From the NCBI GenBank assembly GCA_025352865.1, contig JANXSB010000377.1, forward strand, positions 1 through 5,185: 5,185 bases of DNA. The letters run 5' to 3'. A program made the position numbers and the translations under genes. This document shows, in pieces, positions 1-4,735 of the stretch. The notes below the pieces were generated by a model, which was not told where the DNA came from, made no database searches, and saw only the letters and a list, made by a program, of their open reading frames with translations. Source of the stretch: Chthoniobacter sp. (lineage in GTDB: Bacteria > Verrucomicrobiota > Verrucomicrobiia > Chthoniobacterales > Chthoniobacteraceae). The stretch's first letter is position 1, and each line of letters starts with the position of its first letter.

Positions 1-5
1 ACCAC

Positions 6-95
6 CTAGATCTTCCCGCGCCGCAATTCCGCCGGCAGCGGCAGATGCAGACTCCCATCGGCGTCGGGCTCCAGGATCGCAGTAATGGTGCTCAT
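6..95 (-). pseudogene. Antitoxin-like small protein cut short by TAG (29 codons)
   Basis: The minus strand reads ATG at 95 to TAG at 8-6 and encodes 29 residues beginning MSTITAILEPDADG and ending LRRGKI. From memory, this matches the N-terminus of small antitoxin-like proteins (about 70-90 aa, often paired with PIN toxins) in Verrucomicrobia and other phyla. There the sequence usually continues after GK(I/V) with a basic residue, a valine and a second beta strand. Here the codon after Ile is TAG, followed by GTG (Val), so a single AAG-to-TAG change would explain the stop. The N-terminal half is intact and its codon use is GC-rich like the surrounding chromosome. No clear Shine-Dalgarno precedes the ATG. 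The partner toxin, if any, lies beyond the left edge. It could be a nonsense-inactivated antitoxin, a sequencing error, or a chance ORF. The family assignment is an inference from a short stretch. Confidence 0.4.
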
Positions 96-327
96 GCCGC
101 GAAAATGCCGCAACCCACCCGACCGGGCAAGTCTTCGTGTGGATGCGCGGGCTAGCCGCCGGGCAAGCATCACAGCGGAGGGCACCCCATTCCGTCCGCG
201 CCCAGCGCGCCAGCGTCTCCGCTCGCACCGCCGCGCGTTCCGCGCAGGAGAGCATCCACGGGGCGAGGTGCATTAGTCCTACAGGGGGTGTCTGCCATGA
301 GTCGAAAGGACGGACTAGCGAGAGGTT
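96..327 (-). pseudogene. Possible decayed gene remnant, unrecognised
   Basis: This stretch has no convincing intact gene. On the minus strand, one frame stays open from just after the TAA at 330-328 to the left edge of the window. Its first part, from an ATG at 273, reads MHLAPWMLSCAERAAVRAE and continues to ARTEWG. It has strongly GC-rich third positions and a plausible helical composition. After about residue 35 it turns into a Cys/Pro/Ala/Arg mix that does not look like a folded protein, and it overlaps the antitoxin-like frame at 6-95 in another phase. A second minus frame starts at an ATG at 298 with MADTP. A frameshift near 275-285 could have joined it to the first frame. I do not recognise the family. 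It may be the broken start of a gene, or only long open frames caused by high GC. Confidence 0.22.
284..295. repeat. Left copy of a 12-bp flanking inverted repeat (candidate)
   Basis: GGGGGTGTCTGC matches the reverse complement of 1234-1245 (GGGTGTGTCTGC) at 11 of 12 positions. The pair encloses the AT-rich gene. No target-site duplication is apparent outside the two copies. A match of this length could arise by chance in a window this size. Confidence 0.25.
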
Positions 328-1085
328 TTAACTCGCACCAACCATTTCGGATTAAAGCAAGAAAGTGCAATCCCGAGGATAGTTATTAAAAGGCTTATAA
401 AGGATAGTTGAGGCCCATATCTCACTAAAACGGAAGAATCACCCTGATAGAGAGCGAACCCAACAAGAAATCTTTCGTAGGGCAAAACAAGTATCAACAA
501 AAGCCCAATAGCTGAACAAATTGGGATACCAATGCGTTTGCAGCTTTTAGATTGCCATATTGTTATGATGCCACCGATGAGGAATGCAGAAAAAATGCAG
601 CCCAAAGAATACCCGAGAAAAAAGCGAAATTCGTGACCACCCATATGTATGGAATGTTTGTTAATCGAACTCTCCAGGAAGGTGGTTATAGATTCTACTT
701 GATCTTTAGACTCTCCAGAGACCCGCAGCAGTCGGGTAGAATCGTTCAACAATACGACAAGGGACGAAATCGGAGCGCCAATAGTGTCGTAGTTGTATGA
801 TAGATTGTAAGACGCTTGCGGCAACGAAACGCCCACTAGGGTGTGGTCATAGATTTTAACGTCGTCGCCATCCGCACCCAAAATAATGGTTTCAGCAGAT
901 TGTCTTTCGCTAGACCCATTGGCCGTGACGATGAGGGAGTGGGCTCTTTTCAGGATTTCATCAAGGTCGCTAACCGATATGCTCACACACGGCAGGTCTC
1001 GGCTACAACTGAAAATTGGAGCGGCGGCTAGTAGCGCCGAAGTAAAGAACATCCAGACCAATGTGATAAGTAAAATGAAATACAT
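315..1085 (-). CDS. AT-rich orphan membrane protein, 256 aa
   Basis: I do not recognise this protein. It starts with a hydrophobic segment (residues 2-22) that could be a signal anchor or a signal peptide ending near Ala-Ala-Ala-Pro. A mostly polar domain of about 130 residues follows (24-153), with Cys27 and Cys33 close together and short beta-prone stretches. Three membrane segments then come at about 154-177, 185-203 and 226-244, ending in a short basic tail (WLVRVKTSR). This suggests a large domain outside the cytoplasm held by four helices, or by three if the N-terminus is cleaved. The reading frame is open back to 1286, but the extra 67 residues are Arg/Pro/Gly-rich and come from the palindromic repeats, so I chose the ATG at 1085, directly before the hydrophobic segment. 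No Shine-Dalgarno is visible. GC is about 40 % in the lines I counted, far below the neighbours, which suggests horizontal transfer. There is no evidence for a function. Confidence 0.65.
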   Translation of the reverse strand: MYFILLITLVWMFFTSALLAAAPIFSCSRDLPCVSISVSDLDEILKRAHSLIVTANGSSERQSAETIILGADGDDVKIYDHTLVGVSLPQASYNLSYNYDTIGAPISSLVVLLNDSTRLLRVSGESKDQVESITTFLESSINKHSIHMGGHEFRFFLGYSLGCIFSAFLIGGIITIWQSKSCKRIGIPICSAIGLLLILVLPYERFLVGFALYQGDSSVLVRYGPQLSFISLLITILGIALSCFNPKWLVRVKTSR

Positions 1086-1199
1086 GGCGAAAATAGTGTC
1101 GCGGAAGTGTGACGGATTTATGCGAGTGCTTAAGCCCCTCGTTACTAAACTCTGTTTGGTAATGCAAGGCGGAGGGAAATTACATTTCTCAGGGCGGGA

Positions 1200-1241
1200 G
1201 TGTCGGCGGGGGCGGAGCGGGATGCGCCCGCCCGCAGACAC
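1200..1241. repeat. GC-rich imperfect hairpin
   Basis: GTGTC at 1200-1204 pairs with GACAC at 1237-1241. After one mismatch, GCGGG at 1206-1210 pairs with CCCGC at 1231-1235. A few further G-C pairs are possible with a bulge. It is part of the palindrome cluster and has no following T-run, so it is not a typical terminator. Confidence 0.55.
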
Positions 1242-1245
1242 ACCC
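1234..1245. repeat. Right copy of a 12-bp flanking inverted repeat (candidate)
   Basis: GCAGACACACCC is the inverted counterpart of 284-295 with one mismatch. It also forms the 3' side of the local hairpin 1200-1241, so its sequence may be explained by that hairpin alone. Confidence 0.25.
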
Positions 1246-1250
1246 TCCGC

Positions 1251-1267
1251 GCGAAACAGAGTTTCGC
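1251..1267. repeat. Perfect 7-bp hairpin with 3-base loop
   Basis: GCGAAAC, loop AGA, GTTTCGC. It has the same design as the hairpin at 1278-1302: a stem ending in AAAC, a purine triplet loop, then GTTT. This supports a common origin within the repeat cluster. Confidence 0.65.
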
Positions 1268-1308
1268 CCCGCAAGGGCGTTCCCAAACGGAGTTTGGGAA
1301 CGAGGGGT

Positions 1309-1334
1309 AAAAAACTCTCCTAGCAAGTGCTTGG
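1309..1334 (-). terminator. Weak candidate terminator after vapC
   Basis: On the minus strand, just after the vapC stop, a short imperfect palindrome (1319-1334, CCAAGC...GCTAGG) is followed after AGAG by six T (1309-1314). The stem is short, has a mismatch and a tight loop, so it is marginal as an intrinsic terminator. The stronger palindrome at 1278-1302 follows immediately and could help to stop transcripts. Confidence 0.25.
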
Positions 1335-1337
1335 CGG

Positions 1338-1769
1338 TCACAAAGTCAGGAGGTTCTTGGGCGTGGCTCGCGCGACGGCGGAAACGGCAATCCCTTGGTC
1401 GAAGGTGACAAGACGTCCGCTTTTCTCCACGGCAAGAGAGAGGAGGTAAAGGTCGGTGAGGGTTTTGGACGAAAGGATGCGGGAATGGTCATACCGGGTC
1501 GCATCGAGGATTGAGACGCTGTCGGGCCAGAAGGTGTGTTTGGTTCCGGCGGTGAAGGTTTGGAGCAGGTTCACGAGTTCCGCGACGGTGAACTGGCGTG
1601 CTTTGCTGTAGCCGGGCGAGGCCATGATGCGCACGACGCCGTTTTCCGTCAGCGGGCAACTGGCCCACTGGGGCTGTTCCTTCCGCCACCAGGCATGGGC
1701 GCGGGCGTGAAAAGCGTGATCCTGATCCAGCAGTGCGATGAGCACGTTGATGTCGAGCAGGGAGCGCAT
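1338..1769 (-). CDS. vapC: VapC-type PIN-domain ribonuclease toxin, 143 aa
   Basis: This is a PIN-domain endoribonuclease, the toxin of a type II toxin-antitoxin pair. Known members cut specific RNAs, often tRNA or rRNA, using Mg ions held by conserved acidic residues. The expected residues are present: Asp6 in LLDINVLIALLD, Glu42 in LTENG, Asp106 in LTDLYLL and Asp124 in FDQG, with Asn8 and the AHAWW segment (24-28) typical of the subgroup annotated as TA-system VapC family ribonuclease. The length is normal for the family and the protein appears intact. The start ATG at 1769 lies one base after the antitoxin stop (TGA-C-ATG), so translation is probably coupled. AAGAAGG about eight bases upstream, inside the antitoxin gene, may serve as ribosome binding site. 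The RNA target cannot be told from sequence. Confidence 0.93.
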   Translation of the reverse strand: MRSLLDINVLIALLDQDHAFHARAHAWWRKEQPQWASCPLTENGVVRIMASPGYSKARQFTVAELVNLLQTFTAGTKHTFWPDSVSILDATRYDHSRILSSKTLTDLYLLSLAVEKSGRLVTFDQGIAVSAVARATPKNLLTL

Positions 1770-1770
1770 G

Positions 1771-2022
1771 TCAGATGCCTTCTTCTTCCATGATGCGGCG
1801 CACCTTTTCGACGCTGACCACCTCGCCGCGCGACGGCAGGACGGGGATGCCGTTCTTCATCAGATGCTTTGTGGTGCTAACTTTCGATTTTGCCGGTGTC
1901 GGTGCATGCAAGGCGCGACGGAAAAACTCGGACAGGATTTTCCCCGCCGTCTTCCGTTCCTTGGCGGCGAGATCCTTCGCGGCGGAGAGCACATCGTCGT
2001 CAATATCGAGGGTGGTGCGCAT
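1771..2022 (-). CDS. vapB: VapB-type ribbon-helix-helix antitoxin, 83 aa
   Basis: This is the antitoxin partner of the downstream PIN toxin. Residues 1-9 (MRTTLDIDD) form the beta strand, and about 10-38 (two helices, including AKDLAAKERKTAGKILSEFF) complete a ribbon-helix-helix DNA-binding fold of the kind annotated as VapB or DUF2191. Residues 40-83 are a flexible, charged tail (TKHLMKNGIPVLPSRG..., ending RRIMEEEGI), the part that in this family wraps the toxin and blocks its active site. The frame is open back to 2241, but the extra N-terminal residues are low-complexity and run antisense to the propeller gene's leader, so the ATG at 2022, giving the canonical MRTT start, is preferred. 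No Shine-Dalgarno is evident. Family knowledge predicts that the antitoxin and complex repress their own promoter, and a palindrome lies directly upstream. Confidence 0.88.
   Translation of the reverse strand: MRTTLDIDDDVLSAAKDLAAKERKTAGKILSEFFRRALHAPTPAKSKVSTTKHLMKNGIPVLPSRGEVVSVEKVRRIMEEEGI
1778..1784 (-). promoter_or_regulatory. Candidate ribosome binding site of vapC
   Basis: AAGAAGG on the minus strand lies eight bases before the vapC ATG, within the last codons of vapB. It is purine-rich and only partly complementary to the 16S tail. It supports the ATG at 1769 as the toxin start and is the only Shine-Dalgarno-like sequence seen before a gene in the window. Confidence 0.4.
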
Positions 2023-2030
2023 GATGCGTG

Positions 2031-2059
2031 ATGATGTTGCATCAGATGCCGTCCGACAA
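2031..2059 (-). promoter_or_regulatory. Weak candidate sigma-70 promoter of vapBC
   Basis: On the minus strand, TTGTCG (2059-2054) and CATCAT (2036-2031) are separated by 17 bases. Each matches the -35 or -10 consensus at four of six positions. The -10 lies eight bases before the vapB ATG, so the mRNA would have almost no leader, consistent with the lack of a ribosome binding site. In a GC-rich genome of unknown sigma preference this is only a suggestion. Confidence 0.22.
2032..2044. promoter_or_regulatory. Candidate VapBC autoregulatory operator
   Basis: TGATG, spacer TTG, CATCA is a perfect 5-bp inverted repeat ten bases upstream of the vapB start, surrounded by further GATG/TGATG copies (2021-2036). 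Ribbon-helix-helix antitoxins typically bind such short inverted repeats over their own promoter. It overlaps the putative -10 element. No experimental basis; the assignment rests on position and symmetry. Confidence 0.35.
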
Positions 2060-2169
2060 GTGGAATGTGGCTTGGTGGGGCTTTTGGGCACGCCCGAATT
2101 TCGTCCGCGGGAATTGCCAAGGGAAACGCGCTCTGGCAGGTCATATCCCCGAACTCCACCCCATCTCCC

Positions 2170-3474
2170 ATGCGCCCACACCTTTTCACCCTCGCCGCCT
2201 TCACTCTCACGCTCGCCGCCCACGCGGAGAACTGGGGGCAATGGCGCGGGCCGGCTTTCAACGGCTCGTCGCCGGAGAAAAACCTGCCGGAGACTTGGAC
2301 GAAGGAGACGGTGAAGTGGACCGCGCCGCTGCCCGGCCCGAGCGGGGCGACGCCGGCGGTGTGGGGCGATGCCGTCTTTGTCTCCAGCCCGGATGCGCAG
2401 AAAAACCTGCTGCTTTTCTGCCTCGACCGGAAGGACGGCAAGGTGCGCTGGCAGAAGCAGCTCGCCACGGGCGACCTGACGGTGGGGCGCGGGAATATGG
2501 CTTCACCGTCGCCGGTGACGGATGGAAAAAACGTCTTCGCGCTCTACGGCACGGGCGATCTCGCGGCGCTGGATTTCGACGGCAATATCAAGTGGCAGCG
2601 CAACCTCGGCGCGGACTACGGGCGCTTCGCCATCATGTGGCTCTACGGCTCCAGCCCGCTGCTTTTCGAAGGCAAACTTTACGTGCAGGTCCTCCAGCGC
2701 AATCCCGTGCCGAACAACTACCCGGCCCTCGCCGGCGGCGACCCCGCACGCGAGAGCTACCTCCTCGCCCTCGACCCCGCGACCGGCAAGACGCTGTGGA
2801 AAACCGCGCGCCCGAGCGACGCCAAAATGGAATCCTCGGAGAGCTACGCCAGCCCGATTCCGGCGACCGGCGCGGATGGCAAGGCGCAGCTCCTCGTCGT
2901 CGGCGGCAACTGCCTCACCGGCCATGACCCGGCCACCGGCGCGGAACTGTGGCGCGGCTACGGGCTGAATCCGAAGGACGGCGAATGGATGCGCATCGTC
3001 GCCTCGCCGGTCAGCGCCGCCGGCCTCGCCATCGCCTGCGGGCCGAAAAAGGAACCGATGCTCGCCTTTCGCACCGATGGCAAAGGCGACATCACCACCA
3101 CCGGCCTCGCGTGGAAAAACGAGGAGCACAAAACGCCCGATGTCTGCACGCCCGCCTTCGACGGCCAGCGCCTCTACGTGGTCGATGGCGACGGCCACAC
3201 GCTCACCGCTTTCGAGCCGAAGACCGGCGAAAAGAAATGGAGCGGCGAACTTCCCGACCGCACCGTCATCCGCAGCAGCCCGACCGTGGCCGATGGGAAA
3301 ATCTACATCGTGAATGAAAAAGGCACCGTCATGGTCTGCGCCGCGGGCGAGGAATTCAAAGTCCTCGCGACCATCCCAATGGGCGACGCGGAAGGCACGC
3401 GTGCTAGCGTCGTCGTGAGCGGCGGCCAGCTTTTCCTGCGCACCACGCAGGCGCTGTATTGCGTGGGGAAATAG
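2170..3474 (+). CDS. Secreted PQQ-like beta-propeller repeat protein, 434 aa
   Basis: This is an exported beta-propeller of the PQQ-binding-like (BamB/quinoprotein-like) superfamily. Residues 1-19 form a signal peptide (MRPHLFTLAAFTLTLAAHA) with a likely signal peptidase I cut after Ala-His-Ala. The mature protein opens with ENWGQWRGPAFNGSS, a WRG start common in planctomycete and verrucomicrobial members. Blade motifs of the form xLDxxxGKxxW recur at 83-94 (CLDRKDGKVRWQ), 134-142 (LDFDGNIKW), 200-210 (ALDPATGKTLW), 252-261 (HDPATGAELW) and 347-357 (AFEPKTGEKKW). Weaker ones lie between and after these, fitting about seven or eight blades. I see no C-type heme motif, so a quinoprotein dehydrogenase is not supported. 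A scaffold or polymer/protein-binding role is more likely, but the ligand is unknown. The frame is open from 2065, but the ATG at 2170 gives the signal peptide. No clear Shine-Dalgarno is present. It is divergent from vapBC and convergent with the next gene. Confidence 0.9.
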   Translation: MRPHLFTLAAFTLTLAAHAENWGQWRGPAFNGSSPEKNLPETWTKETVKWTAPLPGPSGATPAVWGDAVFVSSPDAQKNLLLFCLDRKDGKVRWQKQLATGDLTVGRGNMASPSPVTDGKNVFALYGTGDLAALDFDGNIKWQRNLGADYGRFAIMWLYGSSPLLFEGKLYVQVLQRNPVPNNYPALAGGDPARESYLLALDPATGKTLWKTARPSDAKMESSESYASPIPATGADGKAQLLVVGGNCLTGHDPATGAELWRGYGLNPKDGEWMRIVASPVSAAGLAIACGPKKEPMLAFRTDGKGDITTTGLAWKNEEHKTPDVCTPAFDGQRLYVVDGDGHTLTAFEPKTGEKKWSGELPDRTVIRSSPTVADGKIYIVNEKGTVMVCAAGEEFKVLATIPMGDAEGTRASVVVSGGQLFLRTTQALYCVGK

Positions 3475-3491
3475 GGCTCGCGGAATTTCGC

Positions 3492-4607
3492 CTAGACCGC
3501 GCTGACCGCTTCCGGCGCGCTCATTTTTTCCAGCCACTCGCGATGTACGCGTGGGGAAATTTCGCTCGGTTTAATCTCGCTCCGCCCGCCCCAAAAAACA
3601 TTCGTGTAGCTCACGGGCATGCCGATGGCGGAGAGGTGCGCGTCGATGGCGGCTTTGTGCGCGAAGACGCGGTCTTTTTCCGTGCCGTGGCAGACGGCCA
3701 TGATGTTGACGTGGTTGAACTCCGGGCCGCCCTCGCGCCAGTAGCAGTGCGTGAGGATGGGGTGGCGGCCCACCTCGCCGCCGGCCTCGATCTCGCGGCC
3801 CGCGGGGACGCGCCAATGGAAGAGCGCGTTGAAGCGCGTCACGCGCACGCCGGTCTGCGAGGGCTTGACATGCTCGAGGAAAGTGGAGAAGCGCCCGATG
3901 ACCTGGCGCGCGTTGAGGTCTTCGGCGACGCGGCAGAAAGTCTCCAGATCAATGCCCGCCTCGGCGGCGCGCGCGGCCCACAGGCCGGGGCGGATTTCGT
4001 CGAGGGTCAGTTCGCGCTTGAGGGCGAGGAGGACTTCCCATTCGAGATCGTTTAGCTGCACGATGCCGACTCGGATCATCTGCGCGAGCGCGTCGGATTT
4101 GTCGCCGGGCTCGATGGTCTTCCGCCGCACATGGCCGACGCCCAGCGCAAAGATTCCTTTCGCCGGCATGAGTTTGAAATGCGTGGCGCCGGTGTGCCGA
4201 ATGAGCACTTCGCAATGCCCGGCCATTGACTGGCCGACGGGGACTTTGAGCGTGGTCCAAAGTCGGTAGTCGCTGCCAGTCGTGGCAGTGTCCGTCGAGC
4301 GCACGACGACGTGCCCGCTGAACGGATCCTTTTGAAACATGAAATCGAACGCGCCGTTCAACTTGTCCTCGCCCACCTTCCACGCGACGAGCGCGCCCTC
4401 GGCGAGATTGCTTGCCACGAGCGTCTGCCGCACGCGGCGGATGGTGCCCGTAGCGAGCATCCCGCGGATGCGCTCCAGCACCGTCTCCAGCGGCAGGCCG
4501 CAGCGCTCGGCGATCTCGCCGAAAGGCTCGCGGACGAAGCCTTGAATCTGGTCCTCGGAAACGGCGAGGATTTGCGTGTTGATCGGGTCGGAATGTTCGA
4601 TGGACAT
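3492..4607 (-). CDS. Duplicated AsnC/Lrp-fold protein, siroheme decarboxylase-like, 371 aa
   Basis: Two copies of an AsnC/Lrp-type unit lie in one chain. The first has a winged helix at about 8-62 (FGEIAERCGLPLETVLERIRGML...GTIRRVRQ) and an alpha/beta domain to about 160. The second has a winged helix at about 184-240 and a sensor-like domain to about 350. The joint between wing and sensor (GTIRRVRQTLVASNLAEGALVAWKV; QVIGRFSTFLEHVK...RFNALFHWRVP) and the THCYWREGGPEFNHVNIMAVCHG segment (286-308) resemble siroheme decarboxylases of the AhbA/AhbB and NirD/L families. Those remove carboxyl groups from siroheme on the way to heme or heme d1. The equivalent segment of the first half (GHCEVLIRHTGATHFKLMP, 130-148) is divergent, as expected if the halves have AhbA-like and AhbB-like roles. 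The alternative is an Lrp-type regulator. The ATG at 4607 gives a natural N-terminus, but no Shine-Dalgarno precedes it. No other heme gene is visible. Confidence 0.8.
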   Translation of the reverse strand: MSIEHSDPINTQILAVSEDQIQGFVREPFGEIAERCGLPLETVLERIRGMLATGTIRRVRQTLVASNLAEGALVAWKVGEDKLNGAFDFMFQKDPFSGHVVVRSTDTATTGSDYRLWTTLKVPVGQSMAGHCEVLIRHTGATHFKLMPAKGIFALGVGHVRRKTIEPGDKSDALAQMIRVGIVQLNDLEWEVLLALKRELTLDEIRPGLWAARAAEAGIDLETFCRVAEDLNARQVIGRFSTFLEHVKPSQTGVRVTRFNALFHWRVPAGREIEAGGEVGRHPILTHCYWREGGPEFNHVNIMAVCHGTEKDRVFAHKAAIDAHLSAIGMPVSYTNVFWGGRSEIKPSEISPRVHREWLEKMSAPEAVSAV

Positions 4608-4645
4608 GGTGAGGAGGCGCAGACTTTAGGCGGCGGGAAAGGGGA

Positions 4646-4735
4646 GTCCACGAAAAGCACGAAAGGACACGAAATCGGAAGGAGCCGGTGGGCGGTCAAT
4701 CTTCCTTTTCGTGTCCTTTCGTGCCTTTCGTGGAC
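4646..4735. repeat. 29-bp inverted repeat of CACGAAA units
   Basis: The left arm at 4646-4674 and the right arm at 4707-4735 are reverse complements, with one difference in 29 bases and a 32-base spacer. The differing position becomes a G-U pair in the minus-strand RNA, so the transcript of both flanking genes can fold into an unbroken 29-pair stem. GGAAG (4677-4681) and CTTCC (4701-4705) can lengthen it. Each arm holds three CACGAAA units with starts 9 and 10 bases apart. I recall repeats of this kind scattered between genes in many PVC and other genomes. No transposase is present. The right arm lies inside the cca coding region and the left arm in the gap before the AsnC-like gene. The stem may slow or end transcription, but there is no T-run. 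Confidence 0.9.

Larger units (their letters stand above)
1135..1307. repeat. Palindrome cluster bounded by two related inverted hairpins
   Basis: This stretch between the AT-rich gene and the VapBC operon contains four hairpins. The outer two are one family. At 1135-1165 there is a stem CGTTACTAAAC, loop TCT, stem GTTTGGTAATG (11 pairs, two G-T). At 1277-1307 there is a stem CGTTCCCAAAC, loop GGA, stem GTTTGGGAACG (11 perfect pairs). The 31-base units, each including a CCCC/GGGG edge, are inverted relative to each other with about six differences, so the block has palindromic ends that also pair with each other. Inside lie 1200-1241 (GTGTC/GACAC outer pairs and a GC-rich inner stem) and 1251-1267 (GCGAAAC, loop AGA, GTTTCGC). 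The pattern fits REP or MITE-like non-coding mobile repeats. I recall GTTCCCAAAC-type palindromes as multicopy in several phyla, but copy number cannot be judged here. They may also end transcription of the flanking genes. Confidence 0.75.

Noticed and set aside
1086..1286. N-terminal extension of the AT-rich membrane protein to an ATG at 1286 (323 aa)
   Set aside because: The extra 67 residues are Arg/Pro/Gly-rich and are translated from the palindromic repeats. The ATG at 1085 directly precedes a typical hydrophobic N-terminus.
1135..1307. CRISPR-like repeats
   Set aside because: The units are inverted hairpins of differing sequence and spacing, not direct repeats separated by unique spacers of constant length.
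2028..2927. Open plus-strand frame of 299 codons overlapping the propeller gene
   Set aside because: It is in the wrong phase and reads as Arg/Pro-rich low complexity. The overlapping frame is clearly the real gene.
3475..3491. Terminator between the convergent propeller and AsnC-like genes
   Set aside because: Only 17 bases lie between the stops. A short GCGGAATTTCGC near-palindrome exists but it is too weak and has no T-run on either strand.
2503..3537. Open minus-strand frame of 344 codons antisense to the propeller gene
   Set aside because: It is a shadow frame caused by GC-rich codon positions. The composition is Arg/Ala/Gly/Val-rich without a recognisable fold, while the plus-strand frame has a signal peptide and propeller motifs.
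3459..4055. Open plus-strand frame of 198 codons antisense to the AsnC-like gene
   Set aside because: It mirrors the codon structure of the minus-strand gene, has no start signal, and overlaps the end of the propeller gene.
4646..4735. Insertion sequence ends
   Set aside because: The 32-base spacer cannot hold a transposase, and no flanking target duplication is visible. A palindromic repeat fits better.
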